From Paraburkholderia nodosa DSM 21604 (lineage in GTDB: Bacteria > Pseudomonadota > Gammaproteobacteria > Burkholderiales > Burkholderiaceae), in assembly GCF_000519185.1 (NCBI RefSeq), contig NZ_JAFA01000004.1, positions 333,823 to 397,822 on the forward strand: 64,000 nucleotides of DNA, read 5' to 3'. A model generated the notes under the pieces. That model was not told the DNA's origin, searched no databases, and saw only the letters and a program-made list of their open reading frames with translations. Of this stretch, positions 1-8,919 are shown piece after piece (position 1 is the stretch's first letter; each line of letters opens with the position of its first letter). A program made the translations under genes and the position numbers.

Positions 1-330
1 CACGGTCATCCCCACGCGCACGCGGTGCCGGTGCCCGTACGCGTACTGCCACGCGGCCCACGCGATCAGCAGCGCGCCCAGGCACCCATGCAGCGCGGCG
101 CCAGGCAGGTGCGCGCCCAGCGCCGCGGTGGAACTCGTGAACAGCAGAATGGACGCGGCGTGACCGAGCGCGATGGGCGGCAAGGCGAGCAGCAGCGCCG
201 TGCGGCTGCCGCGCTGCAGCCCGAGAGCGGTCGCGAAGAGCCAGCCCATCGCCGGATTCACGCCGTGAAAGACGCCGCTGCCCACCACGGCTGCCCAGGC
301 GCCCCAGTGCGCGCCGAAGACTTCCTCCAT
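1..330 (-). CDS. Integral membrane protein, N-terminal part (runs off left edge)
   Basis: Reading leftward from an ATG at 330-328 gives 110 open codons that continue past the window edge. The protein starts MEEVFGAHWGAWAAVVGSG and contains several hydrophobic stretches separated by short polar turns, with conserved-looking histidines in GVFHGVNPAMG and LGHAAS. This fits a small multi-pass inner-membrane protein. It starts 14 bases after the stop of the methanethiol oxidase-like gene, so the two are probably co-transcribed. I do not recognise the family firmly. A metal- or sulfur-related transporter or chaperone is possible given the partner, but that is only inference. The window's first 330 bases hold no other credible gene. 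Confidence 0.6.
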   Translation of the reverse strand, partial: MEEVFGAHWGAWAAVVGSGVFHGVNPAMGWLFATALGLQRGSRTALLLALPPIALGHAASILLFTSSTAALGAHLPGAALHGCLGALLIAWAAWQYAYGHRHRVRVGMTV

Positions 331-344
331 ATCATGCCCCGCAC

Positions 345-1739
345 TTATGGGTAGCAGTACGAATCGGATGAGCAATCACCGCCTTCGAGCCGGATCTGGT
401 GCGGCCGGTGCGACTTCGGCCATTCGACGAAGAAGCGTTCGTCGAAATCGAGGCCGCCTCCGGGCGCGGCGTCGAGCTTCACCATCCAGCCGTCGATGCC
501 TTCGGGATAGAACTGCGCGTCGATCGCACCATACAGCGAGTTGCTGAAATAGACGCGCCGGCCGTCGCGGCTCACTTCCACCATTTGCGGGCCGCCGTTG
601 AGCGCGCGCCCGGGAGCAAACGGATGCGCCGCGCGCGCCGCGATGCCGCCGATGCGCACGCAACCCGTCAGGCGCGCATGTTCGGGGTCCGATACATCGT
701 ACTGGCGCAAATCGCCCGTTCCCCAGCAAGCCGCGTAGAGGAAGCGGTCGTCGAGCGAGAGCGCGATATCGGTGACGAGCGGCGGTACGGCCGCAAATCC
801 CTTGAGCATGGGCGGCAGATGCTCGGGATCGGCCGGCTCGGCCGGGATTTCGATGATCTTGCGTGCGGCCCACTGGTCGCCGTCGAGATACCACTGCCAG
901 ATCGAGGCCGAGAGGTCCTTCAGGCTGATCACGGAGTTCACGAAACCGTAGGGGCGCGTGGGGTTGTGCGCGGGGCGTAGCTCGAACACGAGCTGGTTTT
1001 CCGCGCCGAAGTCGAGCACCTGCTTGTGCTGGCGCGTGTGCAGATCCCAGAAGTGCAGGCGATGGCCATACTGGCCGCCCAGCAGGACCTCGGGCACGAG
1101 GCCGTTCTCGAAGGTCGCGGGCAGTCCCCACTCGCTCGTCACGAGCGTGTCATAGCCGAGGTGCCACCAGCCGTCGTAGGCGAGCTGTTGCGGGCCGCGG
1201 TCGATCTCCCACTGGCCGAGAATATCGAAACTCTCGTGGTCCATCAGGAAGACCCCGCCGGGCGCCTCGCCCTGCGCATTCGCAAGCGACGTCACATAAA
1301 TGCCATCCGGCCCGCAATGCACGGTGTGCGGACGCGTGTAGCCCGCGCGCTGTGCGACGCTCTCGGGCTCGTGCACGCGTGCGATATGCGGGCGGCGCGC
1401 GTCGGGCCTCGTGTCGACAATATGGATGCGCGAGGAGCGCAGCCCGGGCACGACGAGATAACGGCGCTCGGTATGCGCGTGGGGGGCATTGGGGCACAGG
1501 CACGAACTGCAGGCATTCCAGCCGAAATGGTGGAGCTCGTCGCCGACGTTGGGCATAGCGAGACGATGCACGATGCGTCCGAATTCCGGCGAGCGCGGGT
1601 CCAGATCGACCACGTCGAGCGAATCGGGCACGCTGCGCGTGGGGTCGAAGCTGGCGACGTATGCCAGTGTCTCCGGCGGGGCTTCGCCTGCCATGCGCGC
1701 AGACGGGTAGAAGGTCGGGTCCGGTTGCCACGTCGCCAT
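345..1739 (-). CDS. mtoX: Selenium-binding protein 56 family / methanethiol oxidase
   Basis: The 464-residue product is full length for the SBP56 family. In bacteria this family includes methanethiol oxidase, which oxidises methanethiol to formaldehyde, H2S and H2O2 using copper. Family marks visible are the N-terminal YVASFDPT strand, HHFGWNACSSCLC (the cysteine pair conserved in SBP56), DIALSLDDRFLYAACWGTGD and GGPQMVEVSRDGRRVYFSNSLY, all fitting a seven-bladed beta-propeller. There is no signal peptide: the protein starts MATWQPDPTF, whereas characterised bacterial MtoX is periplasmic. A cytoplasmic location or a different sulfur substrate is therefore possible. A membrane-protein gene follows 14 bases downstream on the same strand. 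Family assignment is strong; the exact reaction is inferred. Confidence 0.85.
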   Translation of the reverse strand: MATWQPDPTFYPSARMAGEAPPETLAYVASFDPTRSVPDSLDVVDLDPRSPEFGRIVHRLAMPNVGDELHHFGWNACSSCLCPNAPHAHTERRYLVVPGLRSSRIHIVDTRPDARRPHIARVHEPESVAQRAGYTRPHTVHCGPDGIYVTSLANAQGEAPGGVFLMDHESFDILGQWEIDRGPQQLAYDGWWHLGYDTLVTSEWGLPATFENGLVPEVLLGGQYGHRLHFWDLHTRQHKQVLDFGAENQLVFELRPAHNPTRPYGFVNSVISLKDLSASIWQWYLDGDQWAARKIIEIPAEPADPEHLPPMLKGFAAVPPLVTDIALSLDDRFLYAACWGTGDLRQYDVSDPEHARLTGCVRIGGIAARAAHPFAPGRALNGGPQMVEVSRDGRRVYFSNSLYGAIDAQFYPEGIDGWMVKLDAAPGGGLDFDERFFVEWPKSHRPHQIRLEGGDCSSDSYCYP

Positions 1740-1992
1740 TGCTGCCCCCTCATCGAAGATTCGGAAGAGCCCCTATCATGCATCAGAGTGGCACAGTGCG
1801 TTGCACACATGTTCCATATTCCATCCAGATAGAAGCTTATGCATTCGAGCAATGAAAGCCGATTAGGTGCGCTGCGGGAATAGTAAATTCGCTTTTGCAG
1901 CATTTATTCGCGAGGCCAACCTTCCTAGACTTGTACTCAACGGATGCAGACAAGCCGCTGCACCGATTCAATCAAGTTACTGGAGGTTAGTC

Positions 1993-2328
1993 ATGAGAAC
2001 GCTCATCAAGGCCGTTGCGATCGCTGCCGTGCTTGCAGTGCCGGCCATTTCGTTTGCACAGTCGCAAGGCAGCAATGGTCCTGTGACGCGTGCCCAGGTG
2101 CGTAGTGAGCTGAGGCAGCTCGAAGCCGCGGGTTATCGTCCTTCGGTGAACGACCTGTATTACCCCGCGGATCTGCAACAAGCCCAGGCGCGCGTGAACG
2201 CGCAAAGCGGTGGGGCCGTTGCGCAGGCAACCGGCTATGGCCCGGCCACGAGTGGCTCGTCGCAAAGCGGTGCGCGTACCGATGGCGCGGTGAGCAGCTA
2301 TTCGCCGCCGGTGTACAACGCACAATAA
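1993..2328 (+). CDS. Secreted DUF4148 protein
   Basis: A 111-residue protein with a clear Sec signal peptide (MRTLIKAVAIAAVLAVPAIS, then FAQ cleavage). The mature part carries the DUF4148 pattern common in Burkholderiaceae: TRAQVRSELRQLEAAGY followed by a YP segment. The rest is a low-complexity Ser/Gly/Ala/Gln tail. The start at 1993 is chosen because TGGAGG lies 8-12 bases upstream and the signal peptide begins there; an upstream extension would have no such features. The function is unknown; these small periplasmic proteins often occur in many paralogues and respond to stress. A strong terminator follows at 2372. Confidence 0.85.
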   Translation: MRTLIKAVAIAAVLAVPAISFAQSQGSNGPVTRAQVRSELRQLEAAGYRPSVNDLYYPADLQQAQARVNAQSGGAVAQATGYGPATSGSSQSGARTDGAVSSYSPPVYNAQ

Positions 2329-2371
2329 GTTTTGCGGCGGTAGGAAGCCGATTCATGTCGCATGATGAATA

Positions 2372-2413
2372 TCAGCCCGCGATGGCGCCAAAGCGCATCG
2401 CGGGCTGATTCAT
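2372..2413 (+). terminator. Rho-independent terminator of the DUF4148 gene
   Basis: Perfect 13-bp inverted repeat, TCAGCCCGCGATG at 2372-2384 and its complement at 2396-2408, with an 11-base loop, followed by the T-rich TTCATTTT. It lies 43 bases after the DUF4148 stop codon. Confidence 0.8.
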
Positions 2414-2880
2414 TTTCCCCCTGGGCAGACGGCACGTCGAAGCCGCCCGGTCCGCAATGTTCGCGAACTTCTGCGAGTCGCAGCCGGCGTCGCGGTATCG
2501 CGAAGCCATCTAGTCCGATGTAGTGCGGGCGGCCAGTGGCCGCTCGCGGTCCATGGCGAGCCGCGAAGCGCGGCAGCCGTCACTTGCGCACCTTCACTAC
2601 GCCTTCATCTGATCTCTCACCGGCTCGCGTCCGCGAGTCCGGCTAGCCTCTTCCCCGCGGTCCTCGCTTCGCCTTAGCCCGTTCGCAAATTCAGCGTTTT
2701 CCGATGTCGCGAGTTCCCGATTCGCGGCAAGCTGCGCGCCGGCGCTCGCGTTCTTCGCGAGCCGCCCGCATGTGCGCGTGGCCGGCCATTCCCGGCGCGC
2801 GAGCGCGCGGCGCCCTGTACCATTCACCGCACGCCGCCCGGCAATGGCCACGCGGCGCGCGCGCAAACGAGGACCGGTCG
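2414..2880. other. Intergenic stretch without a recognisable gene
   Basis: About 470 bases of GC-rich DNA between the DUF4148 terminator and the alpha-2-macroglobulin gene. Reading frames here are arginine-rich and lack family features, so I see no gene. The stretch must hold the promoter of the macroglobulin-pbpC operon. A GAGGA ribosome-binding site lies about 10 bases before the ATG at 2881. Confidence 0.5.
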
Positions 2881-5800
2881 ATGCAGCGAATAACACGAAC
2901 AACTCGCGGGTGGGGGACGTTGGCGCTCGCCCTGGTTCTAGGCTTGAGCATGGCGTGGGCGTGGCGCGCCTATGCCGCGCGCGCGGTGAGCGTGTCGCCG
3001 CAGGGGACCGTGGCGCAGGTGCGCCAGGTGGTGGTGAAGTTCGACGAGGCGATGGTGGCGTTCGGCGCGCCCGATGCGAAGGACCCCGCGCGCCTGCAAT
3101 GCAGCAACGCGGCTGCCGGCGCGGGCCAGGGTCGCTGGATCGACGGGAAAACGTGGGCGTATGATTTCGCCGCCGATCTGCCGCCCGACGTGCAATGCAG
3201 CGTCACGCTCGTCGACGCTCTCAAATCGCAGGCGGGCAACGCAGTGACGGGCGTGCGCCGCTTCACGTTCTCCACGGGCGGCCCGTTCCCGCTGAGCGTG
3301 CGTCCCTACGGTGGCGAAATAGAGGAAAACCAGGCATTCGTGCTGAAGCTCAATGGGCCCGCCACGCCGGCTTCCGTGCGCGAACACGTGTGGTGCGAGT
3401 CGGGTGGACTCGGCAACCGCATTCCGGTGCAGCCTGTCGATGCGTCCACGCGCGCCGCGCTGCTCAAGCATTTCCGGCTCGAAAAGGACAGCGCGAGCGT
3501 GCTCACGCTCACGTGCCAGCAAACGCTGCCCTCCAGCGCGAAGATGCAGCTCGTGTACGGCAAGGGCGTGCTTGGACCGAACGGCACGCCCAACGACGTG
3601 GAGCGCCGCTTCGATTTCACGGTGCGCGAGCCGTTCACCGCGAGCATGAGTTGCGAGCGCGAGAATGCGAAGGCGCCATGTACGCCGCTGCGGCCGGTGC
3701 GCATCGATCTGAGCGCGCCGATTACGCGCGCCGACGCGCAGAAGTTCCGTCTGCAAGGGCCGAAGGGGGAAGTCGCGCCGACGTTCCGCCCAGATGACAA
3801 GAGCGACGAAGTCAGCTCGATCTCGTTCTCCGCGCCCTTGCCCGAGCGCGCGACGCTCACGATCACCGCACCCGCCGGCCTCAAGGACGTAAGCGGGCGA
3901 GCGCTAGCGAACGCCGATCTGTTCCCGCTGCATACGGCGACCGCGCCGATGCCGCCGCTCGCGAAATTTCCGTCCTCGACCTTCGGCATCATCGAGCGCT
4001 ATGCGGAGCCGGGCACGCCGCCGCTCGTGCCGGTCACGCTGCGCAACGTCGAAGCGGACCTGCACGTGCAGGGGCTCAACGCGGGCGAGGCGAAGTTCGC
4101 GAAGCTCGCTGTGCAGTCCGACACCGACATGCGCCGCTGGATGCGCCTCGTCGACCAGTTCGACAATTTCGGCATGAGCGAAACGTCGATCGACAAGCTG
4201 ATGCCGGGGCTGCTCGCGCGCGCGAAGTCGCCCGTGGTGATTCCGCGCACGACGGGCGAGGGGGACGAAGACGCGAAGGCGCGCATCATCGACGTGCGCT
4301 CGCTCTCGCTGCTCGAGGGCCAGCCCGGCGTAGAGACGCTCACGCTGCCCAAGGCCGATCCGAAGGCGTTGCGGCCGTTCGAAGTGGTGGGCATTCCCGT
4401 GCCGAAGCCGGGCTTCTACGTGATCGAACTCGCTTCGCCTTCGCTCGGCGCCTCCCTGCTCGGCAAGCCGGCGCCCATGTACGTGCGCACGGCCGTGCTC
4501 GTCACCAATCTGGGCGTGCACTTCAAGCAAGGTCGCGAGAATAGCGTGGTGTGGGTCACGTCGCTCGACAAGGGCGAGCCGGTCGCGGGCGCCGACGTGC
4601 ACGTATCGGATTGCAATGGCGAGACGCTCGCCACGGGAAAGACGGATTCCCATGGACTCCTGACGATAGACGGACCGCTGTCGAATCGTCGCGACTGCGG
4701 CGAAAACAGCTATAGCGGGCTGTTCGTTTCCGCGCGCATCGACGACCCGAAAACGGGCCCCGACATGGCCTTCGTGCAATCGGACTGGAATCGCGGCATC
4801 GAGTCGTGGCGCTTCAATGTGCCGACCGACACGAGCGTGCAGCCCACGGTGCGCGCGCATACCGTGTTCGACCGCACGCTGCTGCGCGCGGGCGAGACGG
4901 TGTCGATGAAACACTTCATCCGCGCCCAGACGATGCATGGCTTCGCGCTCCCGCAGCAGTACCCCACGCGCGTGACGATACGCCATGCCGGCAGCGGGCA
5001 GACGTGGCATCTGCCGCTCAAGTGGGCCGCCGACCATACGGCGGACTCGACCTTCGTGCTGCCGCCCGAAGCGAAGCTCGGCGAATACGACGTCTCGCTC
5101 GACGACGGCGACGCGAACGCGAGCACGGCAAGCGACGGCAACGACGAAGCCGACAACAGCGCGGACGCCATTCATATGAGCTACGACAGTGGCAGCTTCC
5201 GCGTGGAAGCCTTCCGCTTGCCGGTGCTCAAGGGCACGATCGCCGTGCAGAACGAGAAAACGTCGCCGCTCGTCGCTACCACGCAGGCGAGCGTGGCGGT
5301 GCAGATCGATTACGTGTCGGGCGGCGCGGCGTCGAATCTGCCCGTGCAGGTTTCGGCGCTCGTGAAGGACACGACGCCGTCCTTCGCCAGCACGTACGGC
5401 GATTTCAGTTTCGCGCCGTATGTGAGCGCGAGCCAGGCCGACAACACGTCCGAAGACGAGGACAGCGGCCCACGGGAGGACAACGAGGTCGCGAAACTCG
5501 TGGCCGACAAGGAGCCGCTCACGCTCGACCGCAACGGTGCGGGCACGCTCGTGATGAAGAATCTGCCGGCCGTGGACGCGCCGAAGCGCCTCGCGCTCGA
5601 AGCGACCTTCGCGGACCCGAACGGCGAAGTGCAGACCATCAGCGGCGCGGCCACGCTTTGGCCCGCTGCCGTGGTGGCGGGCATCAAGTCGGGGCATTGG
5701 GTCTCTGTCGGCAGGACGGTGCCGGTCACTGCGCTCGCGCTCGACCTGCAGGGCAAGCCGCACGCGGGCGTGAAGCTCGAAGTGCGCGGCGTGGCGAAGA

Positions 5801-8800
5801 TCACGACGACTTCGCGCAAGCGCATGGTGGGCGGTTTCTACGCCTACGACAACCACACGGAAACGCGCGATCTCGGCACGCTGTGCAGCGGCACGAGCGA
5901 CGATCACGGCTTGCTCACATGCGACGCGAAGCTCAAGGAAGCGGGCAATATCCAGCTCGTGGCCACGGCGCGCGACGGCGATGGTCATGCCTCCACGGCC
6001 ACGACCTCGGTATGGGTCACGCGCGAGGATGAACTCTGGTTCGGCAGCGAGAACACGGACCGCATCGACGTGCTGCCCGAAAAGACGAGCTACGAACCCG
6101 GCGAGACCGCGCGCTTCCAGGTGCGTATGCCGTTCCGCTTCGCGACGGCGCTCGTCGCCGTGGAGCGCGAGGGCATCATCGAAACGCACGTGGTGCAACT
6201 CGACGGGCGCGACCCGACCGTCGAGTTGAAAGTGAGCGACACGTGGGGGCCCAACGTCTACGTTTCGGTGCTCGCGCTGCGTGGACGCATTCACGAAGTG
6301 CCGTGGTATTCGTTCTTCACCTGGGGGTGGAAAGCGCCGCTCGAATGGGCGCGCGCGTTCTGGTACGAGGGCCGCCAGTACGAGGCGCCCACGCCGCTCG
6401 TCGATCTGTCGAAGCCGGCTTTCCGTTACGGGCTCGCGCAAATCCGCGTGGGCGACGCCGCGCACCGCCTCGCGGTGAGCGTGACGCCCGACGCGAAACG
6501 CTACGCGGTCCGCGCGACGTCGCACGTCCAGTTGCGCGTGCAGCTTCCTGGCGGCCAGCCGGTGCCGGCGGGTACGCAGATCGCCGTGGCGGCCGTGGAT
6601 GAAGCGCTGCTCGAACTCATGCCCAACCGCAGTTGGGATCTGCTCGACGCCATGCTGCAGCAACGCGCCTATGGCGTCGAGACGGCGACGGCGCAAATGG
6701 AGATCGTCGGGCGGCGGCACTTCGGGCGCAAGGCGGTGCCGGCGGGCGGCGGCGGCGGGCATGGCGCAACGCGCGAACTCTTCGACACGCTGCTCTACTG
6801 GAACCCGCGCGTCACGCTCGATGCGAAGGGCGAGGCGCAAGTGAGTGTGCCGCTGAACGACTCGATCACGCGTTTTCGTATTGTCGCGATTGCGGCAAGC
6901 GGGGTGGCGCGCTTCGGCACGGGTAGCGCGACCATCGAGAGCACGCAGGACCTGCAGCTGATCTCCGGCTTGCCGCCACAAGTGCGCGAGGGCGACACCT
7001 TCCGCGCGCAGTTCACGCTGCGCAATACGACCGCGCGCGCGATGAAAGTGCTGGTCACGCCAAACGTGCCGCCGCTCGCGCTTGCGGCGCAGACCGTGGA
7101 CCTCGCGCCCAATTCGTCGCGTGAGATTGCGTGGACGGTCGCGGTTCCCGACGATCTCGCCGAAGCTGAACGGCCCGCGCTCGCGTGGAACGTGAGCGCG
7201 GCGGAGCAGGGCGGCGCGCATGCGGCCGACGCGGTGAAGCTCGCGCAGCAGGTGAGCGCGGCGATCCCCGTGACGGTGCAGCAGGCCACGCTCGCGCAAG
7301 TGGACGGCACGCTTTCGATTCCCATTGCGCCGCCGGCCAACGCGAGCATGACGCGTGCAGGCGTGGTGCGCGGCGGCATTGCGGTGTCGCTGCAGCCGAA
7401 GCTCGCGGACGGTCTGCCCGGCGTGCGCCGCTGGTTCACGCGCTACCCGTATTCCTGCCTCGAGCAGCAGACGTCGATAGCGATCGGCCTGCGGGACCCC
7501 GCGCGCTGGCAAGCGGAGCTAGCGCGCCTGCCGGTCTATCTGGACCGCGACGGCCTCGCGAACTACTTCCCGGCCGCCGATGACAGCGCGAGCCGCGGCA
7601 GCACCGCGCTCACCGCGTATCTGCTCACGGTGAGCGACGAGGCGTCGAAGCTCGACCCGCGCTTCGCGCTTCCCGACGCCCTGCGCAGCAAGATGGTGGA
7701 GGGCCTCACGCGCTTCGTGGAAGGCCGCATCGAGCGCAATTCGTGGGCGCCGCGCCGCGATCTCGATCTGCGCAAGCTCGCCGCCATCGACGCGCTGTCG
7801 CGCTACGGCGCGGCGAACGCACGCCAGTTCGGCTCGATCGAGATCGCGCCGAACCAGTGGCCTACGTCGGCGGTGATCGACTATGCGGAGAGTCTCGCGC
7901 GCATGCGCGATGTGCCGGATCGCGCGGAAAAACTGGCGCAGCTCGAGCAGATCCTGCGCTCGCGTCTCACGTGGCAGGGCACGCAGCTGACGTTCTCCAC
8001 GGCCGCCGAAGACGACTTGTGGTGGCTCATGACGGGCGCGGAGGTCAACGCGGCGCGCCTCGCGCTGGCCTTTGTCGATAACCCCGCGTGGAAGGAAGAA
8101 ATGCCGCGGCTCGTGGCGGGCCTGCTCGCGCTGCAACGCAACGGCGCATGGAGCACGACGACGGCGAACGCATACGGCTCGCTCGCGGTCGAGCGCTTCT
8201 CGCGCGTGTTCGAGCACGATCCGGTGACGGGCGCGACGAAGCTCCAGCTCGGCGATACGTCTCGCATCGTTGGCTGGAACGCGGCGGCGCAAGCGGCGGC
8301 GCAATCGGCATCGGCCGCCAGCGGGGCCACGGCGGCGACGCGCAACGCGCCCGCGCGCAGCACGCTGCTCGCATGGCCAAAGCAGAATGCGGCGGCGACC
8401 CTCACGCTGACGCAGGAAGGAAGCGGCAAGCCGTGGGCCACGGTGGAAAGCCTCGCGGCGGTCGCGTTGCGCGCGCCGTTCGCGGCGGGCTATCGCATCA
8501 CGAAGACCATCACGCCGGTGGACGCCGCGGTGAAGGGCGTGTACACGCGCGGCGACGTCGTACGCGTGCGCCTCGACATCGACGCCCAAACCGACATGAC
8601 GTGGGTCGTCGTGAACGATCCGATTCCCGCGGGCGCGACGATCCTGGGCTCCGGGCTCGGGCGCGATTCGGCCGTGGCGACGCAGGGCGAGAAGCAGGAC
8701 GAGAACGGTCCGTGGCCCGCGTTCATCGAGCGCGGCTTCGACGGGTATCGTGCCTACTACGAGTTTCTGCCGAAGGGCAAGATCTCGGTGGAGTACACGG

Positions 8801-8919
8801 CGCGGCTCAACAACGTCGGCACCTTCGGGTTGCCGCCCACGCGCGTGGAGGCGCTCTACGCGCCGGCCACGTTCGGCGTCGCGCCGAACGCACCGGTGGT
8901 CGTGAAGGCGGCGCCATGA
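2881..8919 (+). CDS. yfhM: Bacterial alpha-2-macroglobulin with thioester motif
   Basis: A 2012-residue alpha-2-macroglobulin of the YfhM (ECAM) type, a periplasmic protease trap thought to protect the envelope and to work with PBP1C in cell-wall repair. The thioester motif Cys-Leu-Glu-Gln is present at about residues 1526-1529 (context RYPYSCLEQQTS). Upstream are MG-type beta domains and the bait region (VPAGGGGGHGATRELFDT), then the alpha-helical thioester domain. The start at 2881 is chosen over an in-frame extension to 2704 because of the GAGGA site and the hydrophobic leader RGWGTLALALVLGLSMAWAW. No lipobox cysteine is present, unlike the E. coli lipoprotein, so it is either exported or held by one N-terminal membrane helix. 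It overlaps pbpC by 4 bases. Confidence 0.92.
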   Translation: MQRITRTTRGWGTLALALVLGLSMAWAWRAYAARAVSVSPQGTVAQVRQVVVKFDEAMVAFGAPDAKDPARLQCSNAAAGAGQGRWIDGKTWAYDFAADLPPDVQCSVTLVDALKSQAGNAVTGVRRFTFSTGGPFPLSVRPYGGEIEENQAFVLKLNGPATPASVREHVWCESGGLGNRIPVQPVDASTRAALLKHFRLEKDSASVLTLTCQQTLPSSAKMQLVYGKGVLGPNGTPNDVERRFDFTVREPFTASMSCERENAKAPCTPLRPVRIDLSAPITRADAQKFRLQGPKGEVAPTFRPDDKSDEVSSISFSAPLPERATLTITAPAGLKDVSGRALANADLFPLHTATAPMPPLAKFPSSTFGIIERYAEPGTPPLVPVTLRNVEADLHVQGLNAGEAKFAKLAVQSDTDMRRWMRLVDQFDNFGMSETSIDKLMPGLLARAKSPVVIPRTTGEGDEDAKARIIDVRSLSLLEGQPGVETLTLPKADPKALRPFEVVGIPVPKPGFYVIELASPSLGASLLGKPAPMYVRTAVLVTNLGVHFKQGRENSVVWVTSLDKGEPVAGADVHVSDCNGETLATGKTDSHGLLTIDGPLSNRRDCGENSYSGLFVSARIDDPKTGPDMAFVQSDWNRGIESWRFNVPTDTSVQPTVRAHTVFDRTLLRAGETVSMKHFIRAQTMHGFALPQQYPTRVTIRHAGSGQTWHLPLKWAADHTADSTFVLPPEAKLGEYDVSLDDGDANASTASDGNDEADNSADAIHMSYDSGSFRVEAFRLPVLKGTIAVQNEKTSPLVATTQASVAVQIDYVSGGAASNLPVQVSALVKDTTPSFASTYGDFSFAPYVSASQADNTSEDEDSGPREDNEVAKLVADKEPLTLDRNGAGTLVMKNLPAVDAPKRLALEATFADPNGEVQTISGAATLWPAAVVAGIKSGHWVSVGRTVPVTALALDLQGKPHAGVKLEVRGVAKITTTSRKRMVGGFYAYDNHTETRDLGTLCSGTSDDHGLLTCDAKLKEAGNIQLVATARDGDGHASTATTSVWVTREDELWFGSENTDRIDVLPEKTSYEPGETARFQVRMPFRFATALVAVEREGIIETHVVQLDGRDPTVELKVSDTWGPNVYVSVLALRGRIHEVPWYSFFTWGWKAPLEWARAFWYEGRQYEAPTPLVDLSKPAFRYGLAQIRVGDAAHRLAVSVTPDAKRYAVRATSHVQLRVQLPGGQPVPAGTQIAVAAVDEALLELMPNRSWDLLDAMLQQRAYGVETATAQMEIVGRRHFGRKAVPAGGGGGHGATRELFDTLLYWNPRVTLDAKGEAQVSVPLNDSITRFRIVAIAASGVARFGTGSATIESTQDLQLISGLPPQVREGDTFRAQFTLRNTTARAMKVLVTPNVPPLALAAQTVDLAPNSSREIAWTVAVPDDLAEAERPALAWNVSAAEQGGAHAADAVKLAQQVSAAIPVTVQQATLAQVDGTLSIPIAPPANASMTRAGVVRGGIAVSLQPKLADGLPGVRRWFTRYPYSCLEQQTSIAIGLRDPARWQAELARLPVYLDRDGLANYFPAADDSASRGSTALTAYLLTVSDEASKLDPRFALPDALRSKMVEGLTRFVEGRIERNSWAPRRDLDLRKLAAIDALSRYGAANARQFGSIEIAPNQWPTSAVIDYAESLARMRDVPDRAEKLAQLEQILRSRLTWQGTQLTFSTAAEDDLWWLMTGAEVNAARLALAFVDNPAWKEEMPRLVAGLLALQRNGAWSTTTANAYGSLAVERFSRVFEHDPVTGATKLQLGDTSRIVGWNAAAQAAAQSASAASGATAATRNAPARSTLLAWPKQNAAATLTLTQEGSGKPWATVESLAAVALRAPFAAGYRITKTITPVDAAVKGVYTRGDVVRVRLDIDAQTDMTWVVVNDPIPAGATILGSGLGRDSAVATQGEKQDENGPWPAFIERGFDGYRAYYEFLPKGKISVEYTARLNNVGTFGLPPTRVEALYAPATFGVAPNAPVVVKAAP

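Noticed and set aside
3904..7512. Very long open frame antisense to the alpha-2-macroglobulin gene
   Set aside because: Arg/His/Ala-rich shadow of a high-GC gene; no family features, no ribosome-binding site.
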